Positions 1 to 5,234 of a stretch of 6,209 nucleotides of DNA are shown here, in pieces. Position numbers and translations under genes: made by a program. The DNA is from Bacteroidales bacterium (lineage in GTDB: Bacteria > Bacteroidota > Bacteroidia > Bacteroidales > F082). How positions within the stretch are numbered: position 1 is the first letter of the stretch; each line of letters starts with the position of its first letter. The stretch is taken from NCBI GenBank assembly GCA_017508895.1, contig JAFWRA010000272.1, positions 1 through 6,209 of the forward strand, written 5' to 3'. Under the pieces are notes generated by a model, which saw only the letters and a list, made by a program, of their open reading frames with translations, was not told the DNA's origin and did not search any database.

Positions 1-1557
1 ATCACCTTCGTGGGTGAGCCTGAGCCTGTGTGCGAAGCTGCCTACCGTGTGGTGAAGAAAGCCGCCGAACTCATCGACATGAGCCATCACCACGGCGCCC
101 ACCCGCGCCAAGGTGCCACCGACGTGTGCCCCCTCATCCCCGTGAGCAACATCACCATGGAAGAAGTGGTCGAGTATGCCCACAAGCTGGGCAAGCGCCT
201 CGGCGAAGAACTGAACATCCCGATTTACTGCTACGAAGAGGCCGCCTACATCAAGGAGCGCCGCAACCTCGCTTACTGCCGCACGGGTGAATACGAATCC
301 CTGTCCTCTCGTCTCGGCACGGAGCAGTGGAAGCCCGACTTCGGCCCCAACGAATGGAATGAACATGTTGCCCACACGGGTGCTACCCAAGTGGGTGCCC
401 GCGACTTCCTCGTGGCCATCAACTATAACCTCAACACCACCTCGACGCGTCGCGCCAACGCCATCGCTTTCGACGTGCGCGAAAAGGGTCGCCCGATGCG
501 TGAAGGCGGCAAGGTGACCGGCAAGCCGATGAAGGACGAAAACGGCAAACCGATCATGATTCCCGGAACGCTGAAAGCTACCAAGGCCATCGGCTGGTTC
601 ATCGAGGACTACGGCATCGCCCAAGTGTCGATGAACATCACCAACATCAGCGTGTCGCCCGTCCATGTCTGCTTCGAGGAGGTCTGTGCCAAGGCCGCAG
701 CCCGTGGCGTGCGTGTCACCGGCTGCGAAATCGTGGGTCTGGTGCCCAAGAAGGTGCTGATGGACGCTGGCAGATTCTACCTTGCCAAGCAGCAACGCAG
801 TCTCGGCGTGAGCGAAGAGGAAATCATGAAGATCGCCATCAAGTCGATGGGCCTCGATGACCTGAAGCCTTTCGACCCGAAGGAAAAGGTCATTGAATAC
901 CTTATCGAAGACCACAGCCAAAAGAAACTCGTCGACATGACCTGCACGGGCTTTGCCAACGAGACTGCATCTGAAAGCCCTGCTCCTGGTGGTGGCTCTA
1001 TCTCGGCCTATATGGGTGCTCTTGGTGCCTCATTGGCTACGATGGTTGCCAACCTGTCGTCGCACAAGCCGGGCTGGGACGAACGCTGGGAAGAGTTCTC
1101 CAACTGGGCTGTCAAGGGTCAGGCCATCAAGGACGAGCTGCTTGAACTCGTTGATGAAGACACCAATGCCTTCAATAAGATCATGGAAGCTTTCGGTCTG
1201 CCCAAGAAGACCGACGAGGAAAAGGCTGCCCGCACACAGGCCATCCAGGATGCCACCAAGTATGCCACCGAGGTGCCTTTCCACACAATGAAGGCTGCTT
1301 TTAAGGCTTTCGAGGTCGTCCGCGCCATGGCTGAGACGGGCAATCCTAACTCCGTCACCGATGCCGGTGTGGGTGCTTTGTGCGCTCGTTCAGCCGTGAT
1401 GGGTGCCCATTTGAACGTGAAAATCAACGCTGCATCACTCAAAGACGAGGCTTTCAAGGCCGAAATCTTGAAGGAAGCCGCCGAGATTGAAGCTGCTGCA
1501 CTTGTACAAGAAGCTGAAATTCTGCAAATTGTGAATAAGGTTATCCAAGGAGAATAA
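1..1557 (+). CDS. ftcD: Formiminotransferase-cyclodeaminase, fused bifunctional enzyme (5' truncated by window)
   Basis: This enzyme moves the formimino group from N-formimino-L-glutamate to tetrahydrofolate (EC 2.1.2.5), then deaminates it to methenyl-THF (EC 4.3.1.4). It is the last step of histidine degradation and acts in the cytoplasm. The frame is open from base 1 (I-T-F-V-G), so the GTG at 10 is internal and not the start. By alignment from memory with mammalian FTCD, the His of GAHPRQGATDVCP (window residue 34) falls on catalytic His82, so about 48 residues are missing and the full protein would be about 566 residues. The formiminotransferase part runs to about residue 315. The cyclodeaminase part begins near residue 320, with its glycine-rich SPAPGGGS at about 326-333 and a helical C-terminus. 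Many Bacteroidota encode the two activities separately; here they are one chain. Third-position GC is higher in the first domain (about 80% sampled) than in the second (about 60%). No hut gene is visible downstream. Confidence 0.96.
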   Translation: MTFVGEPEPVCEAAYRVVKKAAELIDMSHHHGAHPRQGATDVCPLIPVSNITMEEVVEYAHKLGKRLGEELNIPIYCYEEAAYIKERRNLAYCRTGEYESLSSRLGTEQWKPDFGPNEWNEHVAHTGATQVGARDFLVAINYNLNTTSTRRANAIAFDVREKGRPMREGGKVTGKPMKDENGKPIMIPGTLKATKAIGWFIEDYGIAQVSMNITNISVSPVHVCFEEVCAKAAARGVRVTGCEIVGLVPKKVLMDAGRFYLAKQQRSLGVSEEEIMKIAIKSMGLDDLKPFDPKEKVIEYLIEDHSQKKLVDMTCTGFANETASESPAPGGGSISAYMGALGASLATMVANLSSHKPGWDERWEEFSNWAVKGQAIKDELLELVDEDTNAFNKIMEAFGLPKKTDEEKAARTQAIQDATKYATEVPFHTMKAAFKAFEVVRAMAETGNPNSVTDAGVGALCARSAVMGAHLNVKINAASLKDEAFKAEILKEAAEIEAAALVQEAEILQIVNKVIQGE

Positions 1558-1573
1558 AATTTTGAGAAAACGG

Positions 1574-1603
1574 TTGCTGGTATTTGAAAAAGTTGTACTT
1601 TTG
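1574..1603 (+). promoter_or_regulatory. Bacteroidota-type promoter for rpmG and the DUF4295 gene
   Basis: The -7 element TACTTTTG (1596-1603) matches TAnnTTTG exactly. A TTG at 1574-1576 lies 19 bases upstream, which suits the -33 element of the Bacteroidota primary sigma factor. Transcription would start around 1608-1612, leaving a leader of about 20 bases before the rpmG ATG. It separates the ribosomal genes from ftcD, which ends at 1557 with no visible terminator, so read-through from ftcD is also possible. Confidence 0.75.
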
Positions 1604-1615
1604 CAGCCAAATTTG

Positions 1616-1622
1616 AAAGGAG
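1616..1622 (+). promoter_or_regulatory. Shine-Dalgarno-like site before rpmG
   Basis: AAAGGAG lies 8 bases before the rpmG ATG at 1631, a classical spacing. This is notable because Bacteroidota ribosomes generally make little use of Shine-Dalgarno pairing, and the other starts in this window (ftsY, rimO, 5235) have AT-rich leaders without such a motif. It could be a functional site on a ribosomal-protein message or a chance purine run. Confidence 0.45.
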
Positions 1623-1630
1623 TATAAGCA

Positions 1631-1819
1631 ATGTCAAAGAAACAGAAAGATGCACGCGTGAAAGTCATCCTCGAATGCACTGAGCAAAAGGCTAGTGGCA
1701 TGCCCGGCACTTCGAGATACTACACCATGAAAAACAAGAAGAACACTCCCGATCGTCTGGAGTTGATGAAGTATAACCCGATTCTCAAAAGAATGACCCT
1801 CCACAAGGAGATTAAATAA
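1631..1819 (+). CDS. rpmG: 50S ribosomal protein bL33
   Basis: A 62-residue basic protein of the large ribosomal subunit, located near the tRNA exit site. The family signature is clear: [19 protein letters not shown] in the N-terminal half and [16 protein letters not shown] at the C-terminus. Length and ends match bacterioidal L33 proteins. It has one cysteine (in LECTE) and lacks paired CxxC knuckles, so it is the zinc-independent (C-minus) form. The ATG is the only sensible start and has an AAAGGAG 8 bases upstream. The DUF4295 gene starts 9 bases after the stop, so the two are almost certainly co-transcribed from the promoter at 1574-1603. The rpmB (L28) gene that normally precedes rpmG in this order is absent from the 73-base gap to ftcD. 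Confidence 0.97.
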   Translation: MSKKQKDARVKVILECTEQKASGMPGTSRYYTMKNKKNTPDRLELMKYNPILKRMTLHKEIK

Positions 1820-1828
1820 TTAAGAGTT

Positions 1829-1981
1829 ATGGCAAAGAAAGCTGTTGCTACACTTCGTAGCTTGGACAAGACCTATAGCAAGATCATCAGAATGAAGCGT
1901 TCTGAGAAGACTGGTGCCTACTATTTCGAGGAGACCGTCGTTCCTGCCGACAAGGTGCAGGAGTTCCTTGCTAAGAGATAA
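1829..1981 (+). CDS. DUF4295 small basic protein, probable Bacteroidota-specific ribosomal protein (bL38-like)
   Basis: A 50-residue protein starting MAKKAVATLRSLDKTYSKI and ending PADKVQEFLAKR. Sequence and position right after rpmG match the DUF4295 family, found in Bacteroidota between rpmG and ftsY. My recollection is that cryo-EM of a Flavobacterium ribosome placed a protein of this family in the large subunit under the name bL38; I state this from memory. The sequence shows a lysine/arginine-rich N-terminal half (ten K or R in the first 27 residues), an aromatic EKTGAYYFEE stretch that could form a beta hairpin, and a short C-terminal helix. No cysteines, signal peptide or membrane segment are present. 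It follows rpmG by 9 bases and is closed by the terminator at 2006-2039, so rpmG and this gene form a two-gene transcript supplying ribosome parts. Confidence 0.9.
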   Translation: MAKKAVATLRSLDKTYSKIIRMKRSEKTGAYYFEETVVPADKVQEFLAKR

Positions 1982-2005
1982 TTTGCGTAAACCGCAGAAC
2001 AACAG

Positions 2006-2039
2006 AGCTTTTCCATAATCTTTATGGGAGAGCTTTTTT
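2006..2039 (+). terminator. Rho-independent terminator after the rpmG-DUF4295 unit
   Basis: A continuous 13-pair stem (2006-2018 with 2022-2034, two G-U pairs) closes a 3-base TCT loop (2019-2021). It is followed at once by a T run (2034-2039). It starts 25 bases after the DUF4295 stop. It separates the ribosomal genes from ftsY, implying that ftsY has its own promoter or relies on read-through. Confidence 0.88.
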
Positions 2040-2064
2040 GTGTTTGTATAATCGGACACGAGTC

Positions 2065-2087
2065 GACCCTTCGACAAGCTCAGGGAC
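2065..2087 (+). repeat. REP-like palindrome (TTCGACAAGCTCAGGG type)
   Basis: The core CCCTTCGACAAGCTCAGGG has CCCT at 2067-2070 pairing AGGG at 2082-2085, with an outer G-C pair at 2065/2087 beyond an A-A mismatch. Sequences of this type (CTGAGCTTGTCGAAGGG on the other strand) recur between genes in many bacterial genomes. Only one copy is in the window, so its repetitive nature is known-family inference. Confidence 0.55.
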
Positions 2088-2123
2088 CTCAACAATTGAC
2101 TACGTCGAATTGTCATTTCAACG

Positions 2124-2148
2124 ATTAAACAATCAACAATTAAACAAT
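2124..2148 (+). repeat. Short AT-rich direct repeat in the ftsY leader
   Basis: ATTAAACAAT occurs at 2124-2133 and again at 2139-2148, a 15-base period ending 8 bases before the ftsY ATG. AT-rich reiterated leaders are common in Bacteroidota and may keep the start region unstructured. A weak inverted repeat, ACAATT/AATTGT (2092-2097 with 2108-2113), lies just upstream. I see no good TAnnTTTG promoter in 2040-2156. Confidence 0.6.
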
Positions 2149-2156
2149 AACACATC

Positions 2157-3113
2157 ATGGGCCTATTCTCATTCCTAACCCGTAAAAAAGAACAAAAAGA
2201 AGATCTCGACAAAGGGCTTGAAAAGACCAAGACCAGCGTCTTCTCCCGCATCTCCAAAGCCATCATGGGTAAGTCGACCGTCGACGACGAGGTGCTCGAC
2301 AACCTTGAGGAAATCCTCATCACGTCCGATGTGGGTGTGGAGACTACCTTAAAGATTATCGACCGCATCCAAGCCCGCGTGGCTCGCGACAAGTATCTCG
2401 GAACGAGCGAGTTGAACCGTATCCTGAAAGAGGAAATCATGGCTTTGCTCCAAGAGAACGAGTCGGGCGATGGCACCACCTTCGACATTCCTGCCGACAA
2501 GACACCGTATGTCATTATGGTTGTTGGCGTGAACGGTGTGGGCAAGACCACCACCATCGGCAAGTTGGCGCACAACTTCAAGAAGGCGGGCAAGAAGGTC
2601 GTGCTCGGCGCTTCCGATACCTTCCGTGCCGCTGCCGTCAGTCAGTTGCAGATTTGGGCCGAGAGAGTAGGTGTGCCTTGCGTCCAACAAGGTCAGGGCG
2701 CCGACCCCGCTTCCGTGGCTTTCGACACGGTGAAGTCGGCTGTTGCCCAAGATGCTGATGTGGTCATCATCGACACGGCTGGCCGTCTGCACAATAAGGT
2801 CAACCTCATGCGCGAGCTGACCAAGATCAAGACCGTCATGCAGAAGGTCATTCCTGATGCACCGCATGAGATACTGCTCGTGTTGGATGCCTCCACGGGT
2901 CAGAACGCTATCGAACAGGCCAAGCAGTTCACCGCTGCCACCGAAGTCAACGCCCTCGCGCTGACCAAGCTCGACGGAACTGCCAAAGGCGGCGTGGTCA
3001 TCGGCATCTCCGACCAGTTCAAGATTCCGGTCAAATACATCGGCGTCGGCGAAGGCATCGACCATTTGCAGATCTTCGACAGGAAGGCGTTTGTGGATTC
3101 CTTGTTCGAATAG
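2157..3113 (+). CDS. ftsY: Signal recognition particle receptor FtsY
   Basis: A 318-residue GTPase that docks ribosome-bound SRP (Ffh plus 4.5S RNA) at the inner membrane and hands nascent membrane proteins to SecYEG. The layout is a short lysine-rich lead (residues 1-25), a four-helix N domain (about 26-105) and the SRP-type G domain (about 115-318). All GTPase motifs are intact: P-loop GVNGVGKTT at 124-132, DTFRAA at 154-159 (insertion-box region), DTAGR at 206-210, TKLDG at 270-274 and GVGEG at 296-300. The acidic A domain of E. coli FtsY is essentially missing, as in many compact FtsY proteins. The ATG at 2157 is followed directly by GLFSFLTRKK, a usual start for this group. The gene lies downstream of the terminator at 2006-2039 and 285 bases before rimO, with which it probably shares a transcript. 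Confidence 0.98.
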   Translation: MGLFSFLTRKKEQKEDLDKGLEKTKTSVFSRISKAIMGKSTVDDEVLDNLEEILITSDVGVETTLKIIDRIQARVARDKYLGTSELNRILKEEIMALLQENESGDGTTFDIPADKTPYVIMVVGVNGVGKTTTIGKLAHNFKKAGKKVVLGASDTFRAAAVSQLQIWAERVGVPCVQQGQGADPASVAFDTVKSAVAQDADVVIIDTAGRLHNKVNLMRELTKIKTVMQKVIPDAPHEILLVLDASTGQNAIEQAKQFTAATEVNALALTKLDGTAKGGVVIGISDQFKIPVKYIGVGEGIDHLQIFDRKAFVDSLFE

Positions 3114-3123
3114 TGTAATTATT

Positions 3124-3279
3124 AAGAATTAGAGAATTGGAGATTTTCCCATATCGGGTCTTCGTTTTTGAATTGTCGAGGAATTGGAGAGAAAATCGCA
3201 AACGATTTTCACCTCTCGAATTCAATGCATCGAAGGTACAAGACTTCAGTAAAACAATTCTCTGTTTTCTCTAATTCTT
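3124..3279. repeat. 13-bp perfect inverted repeat flanking the ftsY-rimO gap
   Basis: AAGAATTAGAGAA at 3124-3136 is the exact reverse complement of TTCTCTAATTCTT at 3267-3279. The second arm has a 12-of-13 match again at 3358-3370. An 8-base inverted match, GGTCTTCG (3157-3164) to CGAAGACC (3300-3307), lies in the same area. The order of the two pairs is not nested, so this looks like a rearranged or partly deleted inverted copy, not a single long hairpin. Confidence 0.6.
3181..3223. repeat. Long imperfect hairpin between ftsY and rimO
   Basis: From the outside in: GAATT (3181-3185) pairs AATTC (3219-3223), with a G-G mismatch at 3186/3218. GAGA (3187-3190) then pairs TCTC (3214-3217), past a 3-base bulge at 3211-3213. 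GAAAATCG (3191-3198) pairs CGATTTTC (3203-3210), closing a 4-base CAAA loop. In total 17 base pairs lie within 43 bases. No T run follows on either strand, so it does not look like a standard terminator. It could stabilise the ftsY 3' end or be an intergenic repeat. Confidence 0.65.
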
Positions 3280-3413
3280 GGTAGAAAAAACATGATATGC
3301 GAAGACCTTCTCAAATTCAACGCACTGAGGATGCAAGACTTCAGTATATAAATTCTCTTCTCTAATTCTCAAATTCTTGATAAAAAAGATTTCGTGGAAT
3401 GCGTAGACCCTCC
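3219..3413 (+). repeat. Diverged tandem duplication of the rimO leader and first codons
   Basis: Copy A (about 3219-3311) and copy B (about 3314-3413) align along their length. Both start AATTCAAYGCA and share CAAGACTTCAGTA exactly (3239-3251 and 3334-3346, offset 95). Both then carry AATTCTCT and TCTCTAATTC blocks, an A-rich run, and ATGCGWAGACC (3297-3307 and 3399-3409, offset 102). Copy B ends in the true rimO start (M-R-R-P-S). Copy A carries a matching M-R-R-P-S that soon reaches a stop. The offset drifts from 95 to 102 through small indels in the AT-rich part. Together with the hairpin at 3181-3223 this accounts for most of the 285-base gap. Confidence 0.8.
3297..3365 (+). other. 22-codon decoy reading frame from duplicated rimO start
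   Basis: ATG at 3297 opens M-R-R-P-S, as at the rimO start, then runs to TAA at 3363-3365 after 22 codons. It ends 33 bases before the rimO ATG. It most likely arose when the rimO leader was duplicated. If translated it could act as an upstream reading frame affecting rimO, but nothing in the sequence shows translation, and I do not call it a gene. Confidence 0.4.
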
Positions 3414-4691
3414 TTGAATATCGTGACCCTCGGTTGCTCCAAGAACAAAGTCGACTCGGAGCATCTTGCCGCTTTGTTGGAACACAAATATTTGATTCGT
3501 CACGATTCGGATAAGAAGTCGGATGTGGTCATCATCAATACTTGCGGCTTCATTGGCGATGCACAAGAAGAATCCATCGACACCATTCTTGAATATGCCG
3601 AGTTGCGCAAGCAAGGCAAGATCAAGAAGCTGTATGTGACGGGATGCCTCTCGCAAAGGTTCAAGAGAGATTTGCAAGCTGAAATCCACGAGGTGGATGC
3701 TTTCTATGGTGTGGAGAGCGTCAACCTCATCGCTGCTGACCTGCTGAAAGAGGAGGCGCAAACTGAATATTGCAGTCGCCGTGTGCTTTCCACTCCGAAA
3801 CATTACGCTTATCTGAAGATTTCAGAAGGTTGCAACCGCCGTTGCGCTTTCTGTGCCATCCCATTAATAAGAGGTGGCCATGTTTCCGTGCCAATGGACA
3901 ACCTCATTGAAGAGGCCAAAGGCTTGGCCAAACAAGGCGTGAAGGAACTCATCCTCATCGCCCAGGACTTGACCTATTACGGCCACGACATTGACGGCCA
4001 GTCGCACATCGTTGAACTGGTGAAGGCCCTTGCTGACATCGACGGCTTCGAGTGGATTCGCCTGCATTACGGCTATCCGCTCGGTTTCCCCGACGAGTTG
4101 CTGGATTTGATGCGCGAGAATCCCAAGATTTGCCATTACATTGACTTACCCTTGCAGCACATCAGCACCCATATATTAAAGGATATGCGCCGTGGTGTGG
4201 ACCGTGAGCAGACGATAGGTTTTGTGGAGAACGTCCGAAAGCATGTGCCCGACATCGCCTTCCGTACCACCTTCATCGTGGGTTTCCCTGGTGAGACCGA
4301 GGAAGACTTTGAGGAACTTTGCCAGTTCGTTAAGGACATGCGTTTTGAGAGGGCAGGGGTGTTCGCCTTCTCGCCCGAAGAAGGCACGGCAGCCTACGAG
4401 ATGCAAGACGACGTCCCCGATGAGGTGAAGCAAGAACGCGTCGACAAACTCATGGACATCCAGCAGAACATTTCCTTGGAAATCAACGGCCAACGTGTGG
4501 GCAAGACCGAAAAGGTTTTGATTGACCGTCTCGAAGGCGACTATTACATCGGTCGAACGCAGTACGACTCTCCAGAAGTCGATGACGAGATTCTTATTTC
4601 TGCCGAAAAAGAGCTGCAAATCGGCTGTTTCTACCAAGTCAAAATCACACAGGCAGACTATTTCGACTGTTACGCTGAAGTCGTAAATTGA
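3399..4691 (+). CDS. rimO: Ribosomal protein S12 methylthiotransferase RimO
   Basis: A 430-residue radical-SAM enzyme that adds a methylthio group to the beta carbon of a conserved aspartate of ribosomal protein S12 (Asp88 in E. coli numbering), using two 4Fe-4S clusters and S-adenosylmethionine. The N-terminal MTTase domain has its three cluster cysteines at C13 (TLGCSKN), C49 (NTCGFI) and C83 (VTGCLSQ). The radical-SAM core has CNRRCAFC with C145, C149 and C152, followed by AIPLIRGG. The C-terminal TRAM domain spans about 363-430. The ending and the TLGCSKNKVDSE motif fit RimO better than its paralogue MiaB, which modifies tRNA. The ATG at 3399 gives the usual short lead before the first cysteine; no closer upstream start is in frame. 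yraN begins 7 bases after the stop, suggesting one transcript. No promoter of its own was found in the repeat-rich gap upstream. Confidence 0.97.
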   Translation: MRRPSLNIVTLGCSKNKVDSEHLAALLEHKYLIRHDSDKKSDVVIINTCGFIGDAQEESIDTILEYAELRKQGKIKKLYVTGCLSQRFKRDLQAEIHEVDAFYGVESVNLIAADLLKEEAQTEYCSRRVLSTPKHYAYLKISEGCNRRCAFCAIPLIRGGHVSVPMDNLIEEAKGLAKQGVKELILIAQDLTYYGHDIDGQSHIVELVKALADIDGFEWIRLHYGYPLGFPDELLDLMRENPKICHYIDLPLQHISTHILKDMRRGVDREQTIGFVENVRKHVPDIAFRTTFIVGFPGETEEDFEELCQFVKDMRFERAGVFAFSPEEGTAAYEMQDDVPDEVKQERVDKLMDIQQNISLEINGQRVGKTEKVLIDRLEGDYYIGRTQYDSPEVDDEILISAEKELQIGCFYQVKITQADYFDCYAEVVN

Positions 4692-4698
4692 AGAATGT

Positions 4699-5055
4699 AT
4701 GGCTGAGCACAACGACTTTGGGAAACTCGGCGAGGAACTTGCGGTCAATTACTTGATAGGGAAGGGCTACGAGATTTTGGAACGCAACTGGCGCAACCAG
4801 CATAAGGAGATTGACATCGTTGCGAAAGATGGCAAGGATCTGGTTGTCGTTGAGGTGAAGGCACGCCAAACGGATGAGTATGGCGAACCTGATGAAGCTG
4901 TCACCCAACAGAAGCGAAGTCGGTTGGTAGAGGCGGCCAATGCCTATCTTTTCAAAAACGATCTCGATATGAGCACGCGTTTCGACATTGTTTCCATTAT
5001 TTTCAAAGATGGTGAGCCAGTGATTGAGCATATTGAGGACGCGTTTTTGCCCTAA
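4699..5055 (+). CDS. yraN: YraN / UPF0102 family protein, endonuclease-like fold
   Basis: A 118-residue member of UPF0102, whose fold resembles Holliday-junction resolvases and other PD-(D/E)XK nucleases; the cellular role is not firmly established. Visible family marks are G-x2-GE-x-LA near the start (FGKLGEELA, residues 7-15), the RNWRNQHKEIDIV segment with Asp39, and VEVKAR with Glu52 and Lys54. Asp39, Glu52 and Lys54 form the expected D...ExK metal-binding pattern, so the active-site-like residues are present. Length is normal for the family. It begins 7 bases after rimO with no Shine-Dalgarno motif and is probably co-transcribed and partly coupled. No terminator is evident after the stop; a possible small membrane-peptide frame starts 6 bases on. 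Confidence 0.93.
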   Translation: MAEHNDFGKLGEELAVNYLIGKGYEILERNWRNQHKEIDIVAKDGKDLVVVEVKARQTDEYGEPDEAVTQQKRSRLVEAANAYLFKNDLDMSTRFDIVSIIFKDGEPVIEHIEDAFLP

Positions 5056-5061
5056 AAAGTC

Positions 5062-5166
5062 ATGTCAAGCCAACATCGGTTTGTGCGAAGATGGGCATCT
5101 ATGGCGGCGTCTTTCAGTGTATTAACCATGTTGATTATTTTGTTGACAAAAAAAACGCGGAAATAA
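5062..5166 (+). CDS. Possible small single-pass membrane peptide, 34 residues
   Basis: ATG at 5062 opens 34 codons to TAA (5164-5166), starting 6 bases after the yraN stop. The peptide has a basic N-terminus (RFVRRW, residues 6-11), a hydrophobic run of about 18 residues (ASMAASFSVLTMLIILLT, 12-29) and a basic tail (KKTRK). That is a textbook layout for a tiny inner-membrane protein, and the spacing to yraN would suit coupled translation. I recognise no family. Against it, the frame is short, there is no ribosome-binding motif, and a hydrophobic stretch can arise by chance from T-rich DNA. The tail is encoded by an A-rich run just upstream of the promoter at 5177-5208. Confidence 0.35.
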   Translation: MSSQHRFVRRWASMAASFSVLTMLIILLTKKTRK

Positions 5167-5176
5167 TAATTATTTC

Positions 5177-5208
5177 CTGGCCTGTTTTGTAAAAATTCTG
5201 TATTTTTG
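5177..5208 (+). promoter_or_regulatory. Bacteroidota-type promoter for the 5235 gene
   Basis: The -7 element TATTTTTG (5201-5208) matches TAnnTTTG exactly. The -33 element is weak: CTG at 5177-5179, 21 bases upstream, instead of TTG. A TTTG at 5186-5189 is too close (11 bases). Transcription would begin near 5214, giving an AT-rich leader of about 20 bases before the ATG at 5235 and no Shine-Dalgarno motif, as is usual in this phylum. Confidence 0.65.
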
Positions 5209-5234
5209 CAAAACATGTTTTAAAAATAATTCTC

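Noticed and set aside
10..12. GTG at 10 as the start of FtcD
   Set aside because: The frame is open to base 1 and residues before GTG (ITF) continue the conserved T-F-V-G segment, which lies about 50 residues into known FtcD proteins.
1119..1655. Minus-strand 178-codon frame across the ftcD end
   Set aside because: It overlaps the conserved cyclodeaminase domain and the rpmG promoter, and its Ser/Ala-rich reading is a shadow of the real gene.
2047..2052. TATAAT as an ftsY promoter
   Set aside because: There is no matching -35 element, it does not fit the Bacteroidota TAnnTTTG pattern, and it falls right after the terminator T run.
2349..3065. Minus-strand 238-codon frame opposite ftsY
   Set aside because: It is antisense to intact GTPase motifs and has no start signals; long open shadows are common opposite genes with this codon bias.
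3114..3398. Promoter for rimO in the ftsY-rimO gap
   Set aside because: No TAnnTTTG element with a spaced TTG upstream was found; co-transcription with ftsY is more likely.
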